A stretch of DNA of 27,988 nt from Oxalobacteraceae bacterium (lineage in GTDB: Bacteria; Pseudomonadota; Gammaproteobacteria; Burkholderiales; Burkholderiaceae_D): assembly GCA_003537575.1 (NCBI GenBank), contig DPRS01000023.1:1-27988 (forward strand), in the 5' to 3' direction. The notes beneath the pieces were generated by a model that searched no databases, was not told where the DNA came from, and worked only from the letters and a program-made list of their open reading frames with translations. A program made the translations under genes and the position numbers. Of the stretch, positions 16,988-23,334 are shown piece after piece; the stretch's first letter is position 1; each line of letters opens with the position of its first letter.

Positions 16988-17344
16988 TTAATACAGCAAT
17001 GGCATGAAATACGGATACGCCAGTGTGATTAACACCAGCAGCGACATCACCCAAAACAATACCCGGTACCCTGTATTGACCTGTGGCATGGCGCAAACCG
17101 AACTAGGAGCACAGGTGTCCGCATCCGGAGCTCGGTAAATTTTGTGGTAGGCAAGCGCCATGCATAGCAGCGCGATCCCGATAAACACTGGTCGGAATGG
17201 CTCCAGCAACGTTAGATTCGAGATCCAGGCGCCGCCAATGCCCAGACTGACCAACACCAACGGCCCCAAGCAACAGGCAGACGCTGCAAGTGCTGCAAGA
17301 ATGCCGCCAGCCAATGTCGTTTTTGCCAACTTATTTGTTTCCAT
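16988..17344 (-). CDS. merT: Mercuric transport protein MerT
   Basis: A 118-residue inner-membrane protein with three hydrophobic helices. The first has the vicinal pair SACCLGP (Cys24, Cys25), which receives Hg(II) from MerP. A second Cys pair lies on the loop between helices 2 and 3 (DTCAPSSVC; Cys78, Cys84). The start at 17344 (METNKLAK) is downstream of the MerR-type promoter; a longer reading frame to 17404 would run through the operator and is rejected. A weak GGA lies before the ATG. It is the first gene of the mer transcript. Confidence 0.94.
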   Translation of the reverse strand: METNKLAKTTLAGGILAALAASACCLGPLVLVSLGIGGAWISNLTLLEPFRPVFIGIALLCMALAYHKIYRAPDADTCAPSSVCAMPQVNTGYRVLFWVMSLLVLITLAYPYFMPLLY

Positions 17345-17372
17345 AGGTTCCAAAATTAAGGTTGATGACGAT

Positions 17373-17404
17373 ACTATAGGTGCCGTACCATAGTACGGAG
17401 TCAA
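17373..17404 (-). promoter_or_regulatory. mer operator-promoter (MerR site, merTPA promoter)
   Basis: On the minus strand TTGACT (17404-17399) is followed by the dyad CCGTAC-TATG-GTACGG (17398-17383) and a -10 TATAGT (17378-17373). The -35/-10 spacing is 20 bp (or 19 if CTATAG is read as the -10), the overlong spacing that MerR untwists on binding Hg(II). The half-sites and their 4-bp separation match the classical mer operator of Tn501/Tn21-type operons. It lies between the divergent merR and merT genes and also overlaps the merR upstream region, consistent with autorepression. Confidence 0.92.
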
Positions 17405-17433
17405 CCGTTTTCTAAAGATTGTTGAGAAAGATT

Positions 17434-17829
17434 ATGGAAGCCAAACTTACTATCGGGAAAGTAGCTGCCGCTGCCGCTGTAAATGTTGAAACCATCCGGT
17501 TTTATCAGCGACGGGGTCTGCTAGCAGAACCGTCCAAGGCACTAGGCGGTTTTCGGTATTACGATGAAGCCGCTATCGAACGAGTTCGGTTTATCAAGCG
17601 GGCGCAGACTCTGGGCTTTTCCTTGGAGGAAGTCATGGGATTACTTGCTTTGCAACAGTCGAACGCATGCAAGCAGACGCATGACGCCGCAGTGCTCAAG
17701 CTCCAGCTTGTTGAAGAAAGAATTAAAGACTTGAACCGGATCCGCACCACGCTAAAAAAGCTGGTGCAGCAGTGCAAGGCTGGTACCACTGGCGTGTCTT
17801 GTCCGATTATCGAGTCGCTTAACCGTTAG
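17434..17829 (+). CDS. merR: Mercury-responsive regulator MerR
   Basis: A 131-residue MerR-family regulator. The N-terminal winged helix includes IGKVAAAAAVNVETIRFYQRRGLL, followed by the dimerisation helix and the three Hg(II)-binding cysteines Cys79, Cys114 and Cys123 (in SNACKQ, VQQCKAG and VSCPI), the arrangement that separates mercury sensors from other MerR members. The ATG at 17434 is preceded by GAGAAAG; a TTG at 17419 in frame is the alternative. It is divergent from merT and controls the shared operator. Confidence 0.96.
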   Translation: MEAKLTIGKVAAAAAVNVETIRFYQRRGLLAEPSKALGGFRYYDEAAIERVRFIKRAQTLGFSLEEVMGLLALQQSNACKQTHDAAVLKLQLVEERIKDLNRIRTTLKKLVQQCKAGTTGVSCPIIESLNR

Positions 17830-17981
17830 CCACAGCATGAGATAGCAACCCACTCACACACGCAAATCAAACGCAGCTAAGCACCTTGCCAGAAGTTTTT
17901 TGACAAAACTGGTTTCAACCAAAAATTCTCCGACAGTACGCCCGATGTTCGCAATACTTCCTGATTCGACAGGCCACTTAA

Positions 17982-18431
17982 ATGCGCAACGAATGCATTG
18001 ACCTGTTCATTCATCGTGGCGTATTGCCAGCTGACGCAAATGGTGTCCTTGCCTTGCCCCCACAGCGACTCCATCTGCTGTCGCTCCCCGCCAGAAACTC
18101 GCGGATCGGCAGTACGCGGGCAGTTGGCCGAATCCTATTGACCTTGCTCGACAATGCTGCAAATGCGCCGACCAATGCCGGTGCTGCAGTGGCTGTTTCA
18201 TTGACAATTCAACGACGCACCGCAACGATCCAGATCCAAGATCAAAGAGCAGGCATCCCACCCGAGCTATTGAAGAGGCTAGGCCACGAACAGGTGGAAA
18301 GCACCTCCGGGGGGCAGGGCATCGGGCTTTTGCTAGCGTTCGCCACTGCTCGGCAAATTGGTGCAAATCTTCATCTGTCCTCCAACCCGTCGAGTGGCAC
18401 GCTTGCGTCGCTCACTGTGCCGCTCGTATGA
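17982..18431 (+). pseudogene. regB: C-terminal remnant of RegB/PrrB-type sensor kinase
   Basis: The 149-codon frame encodes only the ATPase end of a histidine kinase: an N-box-like RILLTLLDNAANAP, a G1-like IQIQDQRAGIPPELL and a G2-like GGQGIGLLLAFATARQIG, ending in TLASLTVPLV. The membrane sensor part, the H-box with the phospho-accepting His and the conserved redox Cys region are missing. No ribosome-binding site precedes the ATG. Its last four bases overlap the start of the RegA-type regulator, as in intact regBA operons. I therefore read it as a kinase gene that lost its 5' part, possibly when the mer block inserted next to it. It could still make a small ATP-binding protein. Confidence 0.7.
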
Positions 18432-18967
18432 AACCATCGTTTCTCATTCTTGATGATGATGAAGTGTTCTCCGCTACGCTTGCCAGATCGCTTTGCAGAC
18501 GCGGTTTCGAGACAACCGTTGCGCATAGCGGTGCAGAAGCCTTACAGGCGGCTTCACAATCTGCATTCGATTTCGTGACGCTTGATCTGCATCTGGAAAA
18601 AGACTCCGGACTACATTGGATCGTGTCCCTACGTCATGTTTTGCCGCACGCGCGACTGCTGGTGTTAACCGGCTATGCCAGCATTGCGACTACCGTGCAG
18701 GCAATCAAACTCGGCGCCGACGATTATCTGGCAAAACCAGCGAATGTGAATTCGATTCTTTCCGCTCTCAATTGTGATGCCGCAGGCACGCAAGTCATGC
18801 AGGCAGCCGGTGCCCCGATACCACTGACGGTAGATCGTCTGGAATGGGAACATATACAACGCGTACTCGCTGAACATCAGGGTAATATTTCTTCCACTGC
18901 GCGCGCGTTGAACATGTATCGGCGTACCCTGCAACGCAAGCTCGCGAAAAAGCCGGCCTTAAAATAG
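18428..18967 (+). CDS. regA: RegA/PrrA/ActR-type response regulator
   Basis: A 179-residue response regulator. Receiver domain with acidic pocket LDDDE, phospho-acceptor Asp53 (TLDLHL), Thr81 (VLTGYAS) and Lys103 (AKPA). A linker with several prolines leads to a Fis-type helix-turn-helix (about 145-175: EHIQRVLAEHQGN and ARALNMYRRTLQRKL). This family answers redox signals with its kinase RegB; here the kinase partner is truncated. The gene overlaps the kinase remnant by four bases. Whether it is phosphorylated by another kinase is unknown. Confidence 0.9.
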   Translation: MKPSFLILDDDEVFSATLARSLCRRGFETTVAHSGAEALQAASQSAFDFVTLDLHLEKDSGLHWIVSLRHVLPHARLLVLTGYASIATTVQAIKLGADDYLAKPANVNSILSALNCDAAGTQVMQAAGAPIPLTVDRLEWEHIQRVLAEHQGNISSTARALNMYRRTLQRKLAKKPALK

Positions 18968-19071
18968 CGCTGCGGGCAAACGAGCCGGCGCCATACGAGC
19001 GCGTGCGCCGACCGAAGTGCACGCAACTGCCGTACCATGGAAGCTTGTACGCGGTTATTTCTTAGCCAAGC

Positions 19072-19824
19072 TCATGCGCGAAATGCGCCTGCCTCAATCA
19101 GCCTGGCAAGTAGCCGCGCAAGGTCCAAATCTTCCTGCACTTCGAGCCCGCTCATGGCCGCTTCGGCGAGCGGGTACCCAGCCATACAGGCATCAAGAAA
19201 TGCACAGCCGCCCGCGCCGAGCGGGATCCACTCGACCGCAGCATGCGGCCGAACGAGCAACGCACCCTCCCCCTGCCAGGCGATCTCGTTGTCATCGTCA
19301 AGTTGTTCGCGATTTCTTTCCCAGATGGTGTAGACGGGCAGCGCTTCGAACCACGCCCAGCGTGCGGCGGCATGCGGCTGCAGCACGACGCAGCCGAGTG
19401 CTTGCGGGGTAAACCCTGCAATCGCATCGGGATCAAGAACAGGCTCGTCCTGTGCGGCATGGGCCTCGCCCCAGAAGCGGTCCAAACGCGCGACGCCGGG
19501 CAGGTAACCGAGTTCTCCGGCAGGCTCGAACTGCTGCAGAAACGTCGGAAAGGTTTCACCGTAAGAAAGCATGACCGGATCTCGCGGACTGTTCTCGCGT
19601 GCGTAAAATGCAGCTGTCGCGCGGAACCACGCTTCGCCGACCAGCCTCGCCACCGCGGGATAGTTGGCTTGCAGTGCATCGATGCGACTCTTGATGACGG
19701 TGTTGCGGTAAATCGCAAAGCCTGGCTGGCGCATCAGATTGGCGATCTCAGGCGCGGCATCAGACTGTTCGATGAACAGCGCTTGCGCAAACTGCCCCTG
19801 AAAATCGGCGAGCCGGCTACTCAT
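19072..19824 (-). CDS. bufC: BufC/HvfC-type protein (DUF2063), bufferin maturation partner
   Basis: A 250-residue protein of the DUF2063 family, with the typical N-terminal domain (LADFQGQFAQALF, then FAIYRNTVIKSRIDALQANYP-type region, VARLVGEAWF) and a second domain of unclear fold. Members are partners of MNIO (DUF692) enzymes and recruit the precursor peptide. The ATG overlaps the bufB stop by four bases. It is the last gene of the minus-strand train. No DoxX-like bufD follows; beyond it is the convergent response regulator. Confidence 0.88.
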   Translation of the reverse strand: MSSRLADFQGQFAQALFIEQSDAAPEIANLMRQPGFAIYRNTVIKSRIDALQANYPAVARLVGEAWFRATAAFYARENSPRDPVMLSYGETFPTFLQQFEPAGELGYLPGVARLDRFWGEAHAAQDEPVLDPDAIAGFTPQALGCVVLQPHAAARWAWFEALPVYTIWERNREQLDDDNEIAWQGEGALLVRPHAAVEWIPLGAGGCAFLDACMAGYPLAEAAMSGLEVQEDLDLARLLARLIEAGAFRA

Positions 19825-20666
19825 GAGCCGAGTACCTTCGGGGGCAATGCGCGCAAGACGGTGTCGGCACGGTTGCGCTCGGCTAGCAACCCGTCGAAGT
19901 CGGGCAGATTGGCATCGCGTTCAATCAACGTCGGGCGCGGGCCGATCCGCACGATCAGGCGTTCGTAGAGTCTCCATACTTCGGGCGCCACCGGCATGTC
20001 GTGTGAATCAACCAGCAGCGCATCACCGAGTATCGGATCTGGCGTATGTCCTGCCAGGTGCACTTCCATCACAAGCTCACCGGGAAACCGGTCCATGTAT
20101 TCTGTTGCCGAGTAATTGATGTTGCGTGCACCAACATATACGTTGTTGACGTCAAGCAGCAATCCGCAGCCGGTGCGCTTGGCGATCTCGGTCAGAAAGT
20201 CAATTTCGTCCCATGCATGACCATCGATGCGCAGGTAGTGCGATGGATTCTCGATGGCGATGCGCCGCCCCAGCGCATCCTGGGTGCGGGCAATGTTGTC
20301 GACGATGCGCCATAACGCTTCGTTCGTTCTCGGAAACGGCAACAGATCGGGATAGTAAGCATCTTGCCAGGACGACCAAGCAAGATGTTCCGAAATCAGT
20401 ACCGGCTCGATGCGGCGCGCAAGCGCGGCAAACCGTGCCAGGTACGCGGCGTCCGGTTCCTTATCGCCGGCAAGCGACAAGGCGACGCCGTGCAGGGAAA
20501 TCGGATGCCGCGCCCGCATGGCTTCAAGCCATGCGAGGCGGGGCCCGCCTACGACGAAATAGTTCTCGGGATGCACCTCGAACCATAGGCCGTCCTCACG
20601 GCAGGCGAGCGCCGCATCGTAATGCTGCGGTTTTAAGCCAATCCCGGCAGTGAGGACTGTGTTCAT
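19821..20666 (-). CDS. bufB: MNIO (DUF692) multinuclear iron oxidase BufB
   Basis: A 281-residue DUF692/MNIO enzyme with a TIM-barrel fold and a multinuclear iron site, the family that modifies cysteines of ribosomally made peptides. Metal-binding and family motifs are visible: EVHPENYF, SLHGVALS, ISEHLAWS, AIENPSHYL, LLLDVNNVYVGARN, EVHLAGHTP and DSHDMPV. The start at 20666 (MNTVLTAGIGL) gives the normal family length; a much longer frame reaching 21047 runs antiframe through bufA and is not used. The gene follows bufA after 28 nt. Predicted substrate is the BufA peptide encoded just upstream. Confidence 0.95.
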   Translation of the reverse strand: MNTVLTAGIGLKPQHYDAALACREDGLWFEVHPENYFVVGGPRLAWLEAMRARHPISLHGVALSLAGDKEPDAAYLARFAALARRIEPVLISEHLAWSSWQDAYYPDLLPFPRTNEALWRIVDNIARTQDALGRRIAIENPSHYLRIDGHAWDEIDFLTEIAKRTGCGLLLDVNNVYVGARNINYSATEYMDRFPGELVMEVHLAGHTPDPILGDALLVDSHDMPVAPEVWRLYERLIVRIGPRPTLIERDANLPDFDGLLAERNRADTVLRALPPKVLGS

Positions 20667-20694
20667 GACCACCCGGTGTTTGCAGATGAGTAAA

Positions 20695-20982
20695 TTATGA
20701 TTTTTTCGGGACCAGAGAGCCATTGCCTTTTGGCGTCTTGATGCTGGTGCATGTGCCGGCTGGCACCTCTTTCCACGCATCGCCTTGATAATCGACTTTC
20801 GCTGCCCCCATGCAGGCCGAGCCGGGACCGGCTGCGCAATCATTCTGGCCGGCGAGTGCCACGCCATAGCATTTTTCCGTGGCCGGCTTGACTTCTTTAG
20901 TTTTCTTGTCTTGCGCAATGGCCACGCCGGAGGCAAGGGCGGCAAGGGCGACGGCGGTAAGGACGAGGGAACGGGTTGGCAT
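20695..20982 (-). CDS. bufA: Bufferin-type precursor peptide BufA (DUF2282)
   Basis: A 95-residue DUF2282 protein: a signal peptide (cleavage near VAIAQDKK) and a small domain with four cysteines, EKCYGVALAGQNDC, GSACMGAA and AGTCTSI (Cys38, Cys49, Cys57, Cys78). Known bufferins of this type are exported after oxidation of cysteines by BufB with BufC and bind copper in the periplasm. CAGGAG lies about eight bases upstream of the ATG. It is followed by bufB and bufC and preceded, 174 bp away, by the CopG/DUF411 gene. Copper as ligand is supported by context, not shown by the sequence. Confidence 0.93.
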   Translation of the reverse strand: MPTRSLVLTAVALAALASGVAIAQDKKTKEVKPATEKCYGVALAGQNDCAAGPGSACMGAAKVDYQGDAWKEVPAGTCTSIKTPKGNGSLVPKKS

Positions 20983-21156
20983 CGATAAAGCTCCTGTAAA
21001 TTGTTCGGGATGGCCACCTGCCGGCCGAAGGAAAACCTGGCTGGCAAGTGGCGGATGATTGCAAACCGGCCGCCCGATAGCGAACGATTCGCGGTTCTTG
21101 TTACGTACTGCTGTTACGGCATCGACTTGTTGCGCAGATCAATAAACGAACCAGCA

Positions 21157-21606
21157 TCAAAAACTTGCATAAACCTTCGGCGTGGCCGAGGCATCTAGGT
21201 AGTACACGTGGATTGGTCCTTTCTTGTTTCCCGGCATGCCAGGCGCGCCCACTGGCATACCCGGAACCGACAAGCCTTTCACCGGAAGGCGCTCGGCCAG
21301 CAAGCGCTTGATGTGCTCGGCAGGAATGAGGCCTTCGAACACGTAGCCGTTGATGGTGGCGGTATGGCAGCCTTCCAGCTTTTCTTGCACGCCAAACTTC
21401 TGTTTGACTGAAACCATGTCATTTGTATTAATCATCTGCACCTCGAAGCCATTGGCTTTCAGGTGATCCGCATAGATGTCGCAGCAACCGCAATTCGGGT
21501 TCTTGTACAATTTGACGGGAATGCCAGCGGCCAGCGCCGGCAGTTGTAGGCCGGCCAAAAGTGCCGCCATCAGTGTTTTTTTCCAGGAATTCATGATCAT
21601 GTTCAT
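21157..21606 (-). CDS. CopG-type DUF411 metal-binding protein
   Basis: A periplasmic DUF411 protein of up to 149 residues with a signal peptide (LMAALLAGLQLPALAAG) and a thioredoxin-like fold. The metal site is KNPNCGCCDIY (Cys39, Cys41, Cys42) plus Cys80-His81 in LEGCHTA. CopG proteins of this family bind copper and are found in cop/cus clusters. The C-terminus has a Pro/Gly/Met stretch (PGMPVGAPGMPG). Three in-frame ATGs lie at 21606, 21600 and 21594 with no strong ribosome-binding site, so the exact start is uncertain. It lies 48 nt after the cytochrome c gene. Confidence 0.9.
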   Translation of the reverse strand: MNMIMNSWKKTLMAALLAGLQLPALAAGIPVKLYKNPNCGCCDIYADHLKANGFEVQMINTNDMVSVKQKFGVQEKLEGCHTATINGYVFEGLIPAEHIKRLLAERLPVKGLSVPGMPVGAPGMPGNKKGPIHVYYLDASATPKVYASF

Positions 21607-21654
21607 TTGTCTATGGTTAGGGAATTACCCACTGTGTTTTCGACATGCCGCCCA

Positions 21655-22122
21655 TTACCGCGCCTCGGGCGGGAACAGGTGACGCTTGCCTTCTTCGCGT
21701 TGAATGCGCCGTTGTTCTGGCGTCCACAGCGTTTTCAGGTAACTGATCACCGAGCGGATCTCATGGGGCGACAGCGTGTCCTTGTAGGCAGGCATGGTCA
21801 GCCGCTTGGTCTTGTTGAATGGATCGCGCCAGCCGTCGCGAATCGTCTTGTACAGCATCGCATCGGCATGTTTCCATGTATGCCCGGTCGGATCGTGTGG
21901 CGGCGGCGGCAGCTCGCCGAGTGCGTCGCGCTTTTCCCAGCCGGGCTTGCCTTCGCCTTTTACGCCATGACATGCAGCGCACTGCTGCTGGTATATCAGG
22001 CGGCCGGTATCGATTTCCTGCTGACTCGGTGATGCTGCACGTGCCCCTCCGGCAGCATGCGCCTGTGCTGCCGCGCCGAGCAACCCGATTACGGTAGCGA
22101 TTAGTAGGCTACGCATCAACAT
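21655..22122 (-). CDS. Periplasmic cytochrome c, single haem
   Basis: A 155-residue class I cytochrome c. A signal peptide (ending near AQAHAAGG) is followed by the haem-binding motif CAACH (Cys48, Cys51, His52) and a candidate axial Met in RLTMPAYKD (Met110), followed by IRSVISYLKTLW, the usual C-terminal helix. The C-terminal tail after TPEQRR is charged. The gene overlaps the end of the BNR-protein gene by 14 nt and has little Shine-Dalgarno sequence of its own, so translation is likely coupled. It could donate or accept electrons for the neighbouring copper/thiol proteins; this is inference. Confidence 0.92.
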   Translation of the reverse strand: MLMRSLLIATVIGLLGAAAQAHAAGGARAASPSQQEIDTGRLIYQQQCAACHGVKGEGKPGWEKRDALGELPPPPHDPTGHTWKHADAMLYKTIRDGWRDPFNKTKRLTMPAYKDTLSPHEIRSVISYLKTLWTPEQRRIQREEGKRHLFPPEAR

Positions 22123-22990
22123 TCTGCCATGTCACACCGCGATCGCGGCTACGGAACAATTTGTCATCGGCAGCCGCATACAGCACGCCAGAAGGGGTGG
22201 CCACCACCGCGTTCATCACTGCCATGGGCGTTTTCAGTTTGGACCATTGCTCGCCACCGTCGGTACTGACGAACAATCCTTCGCGTGCGGCGGCATATAC
22301 CCGCTCCGGCTGATCCGGATCGTAGGAAATTAGATGGAAATTTCCCGTCACGGCGCCCGCGTTATGCCAGCCGCAGAAACAATCCATCGAGCGGCGCACG
22401 CCTTTAGGCGTTGCAGCAAACAGCCAGCCGGTCTCCATGCTGCCCGGCATATTCGTATGAACAAAGTGCACGATCGCATCGCGCGGACCGCGATCCATCA
22501 GACGCCAGTTCGCGCCGGCATCCTGGCTGCGAAAAATGCCTTTTCCATTAATATAAGCATACACAGTGTCGGCTTGATCGGAATGTGCTGACAGTGCAAC
22601 GACTTTGCGGCTAGGCAAGCCCTTGTTGCCCGCTGCCCAGCTGCGACCACCATCCTTGCTACGCAACACCCCCATGCCCGGGCCGGCAATGTAGATCCTA
22701 TTGGAATCGCGGGCCGACAGCGTTATCCCAGAAATATTATCTTTCGCTGCAGTTGGCAACACCACCTGGGTCCAGGTGCGGCCGTCGTCGCTGCTGCGAG
22801 AGAGCGTTTTGGAAGTCGCCTTCCAAAGCGTGCGGGAAGCATGATCAAAGTCGAGGGCAACGATCCGCTCTTGCGCCGGCGCCGGTTGACTGGCATTGGC
22901 GACATTCTGGAGCGTCAACAATCCGATGAAAATGGTTACGGTGCCCAGCAGCCGCCAAAGACCGCGAGCAGATTTTTGCAGTGTATGCAT
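22109..22990 (-). CDS. Exported BNR-repeat beta-propeller protein
   Basis: A 293-residue protein with a signal peptide (TVTIFIGLLTLQNVANASQ) and several BNR/Asp-box motifs: SSDDGRTW, SKDGGRSW, SQDAGANW, STDGGEQW and SRDRGVTW. These mark a sialidase/Ycf48-like propeller, but catalytic sialidase residues are not recognisable, so it is more likely a structural or assembly factor. It carries a Cys pair in SMDCFCGWHN, unusual between blades and possibly metal- or redox-related. The start at 22990 is chosen because AAGGA lies seven bases upstream; the longer frame to 23278 overlaps the small membrane protein. It is followed by an overlapping cytochrome c gene. Confidence 0.85.
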   Translation of the reverse strand: MHTLQKSARGLWRLLGTVTIFIGLLTLQNVANASQPAPAQERIVALDFDHASRTLWKATSKTLSRSSDDGRTWTQVVLPTAAKDNISGITLSARDSNRIYIAGPGMGVLRSKDGGRSWAAGNKGLPSRKVVALSAHSDQADTVYAYINGKGIFRSQDAGANWRLMDRGPRDAIVHFVHTNMPGSMETGWLFAATPKGVRRSMDCFCGWHNAGAVTGNFHLISYDPDQPERVYAAAREGLFVSTDGGEQWSKLKTPMAVMNAVVATPSGVLYAAADDKLFRSRDRGVTWQNVDA

Positions 22991-23019
22991 AACATATTCC
23001 TTCATTTGAATCTTGTGAT

Positions 23020-23334
23020 TCATTTCACGACTTGCGGTGCGGCGGGGACACCATTGCCAGCTTGTGCCTTTGCCAGCACATCGCCGCCCAATAGTTTGCT
23101 TGCGCATACCCCCAGCGCGCACATCACAAGACAGGGCAAAACGGATAGGATGAGCGGCGCGATGCCGGCAGCAACCAGCCATCCCCAGTTCAGGGCCATG
23201 CCGGCTCCCATTGCCGCAGTCGCGGCCGCGATCACCAGTAAGGTACGGAAAGACCTTTGGGTGCCTTGTTGACAGCACGCTGATGCAGTTTTTGCCACCG
23301 TCGCTCGTGGCGCAAGCGGGTCGATGTTATCCAT
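23020..23334 (-). CDS. Small Cys-containing membrane protein, unknown family
   Basis: A 104-residue protein I do not recognise. It has a hydrophilic N-terminus with a Cys pair (TASACCQQG), two hydrophobic segments (about residues 30-47 and 50-76) and further cysteines at the membrane face (LPCLVMCALGVCASK). The gene starts inside the last codons of dsbD (8-bp overlap), with AAAGGA eight bases before the ATG inside dsbD, so it is almost surely expressed with it. The cysteine pattern and coupling suggest metal transport or thiol exchange with DsbD, but there is no homology argument for this. Confidence 0.8.
   Translation of the reverse strand: MDNIDPLAPRATVAKTASACCQQGTQRSFRTLLVIAAATAAMGAGMALNWGWLVAAGIAPLILSVLPCLVMCALGVCASKLLGGDVLAKAQAGNGVPAAPQVVK

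Noticed and set aside
17830..17981. Transposon terminal repeat beside merR
   Set aside because: I looked for a Tn21/Tn501-like 38-bp end or a Tn5053-like end and saw no match; nothing else was recognised in this stretch.
20667..21047. 127-residue N-terminal extension of the bufB reading frame
   Set aside because: It runs out of frame through bufA, is low in complexity, and the family start MNTVLTAGIGL is at 20666.
21085..21130. GTAACA-type repeats upstream of bufA as a possible ECF sigma promoter
   Set aside because: Two GTAACA-like words and a CGAA are present on the minus strand, but their spacing does not fit the spacing I know for bufferin ECF promoters.
22991..23278. N-terminal extension of the BNR protein frame
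   Set aside because: It overlaps the small membrane protein in another frame; a good ribosome-binding site and signal peptide start at 22990.
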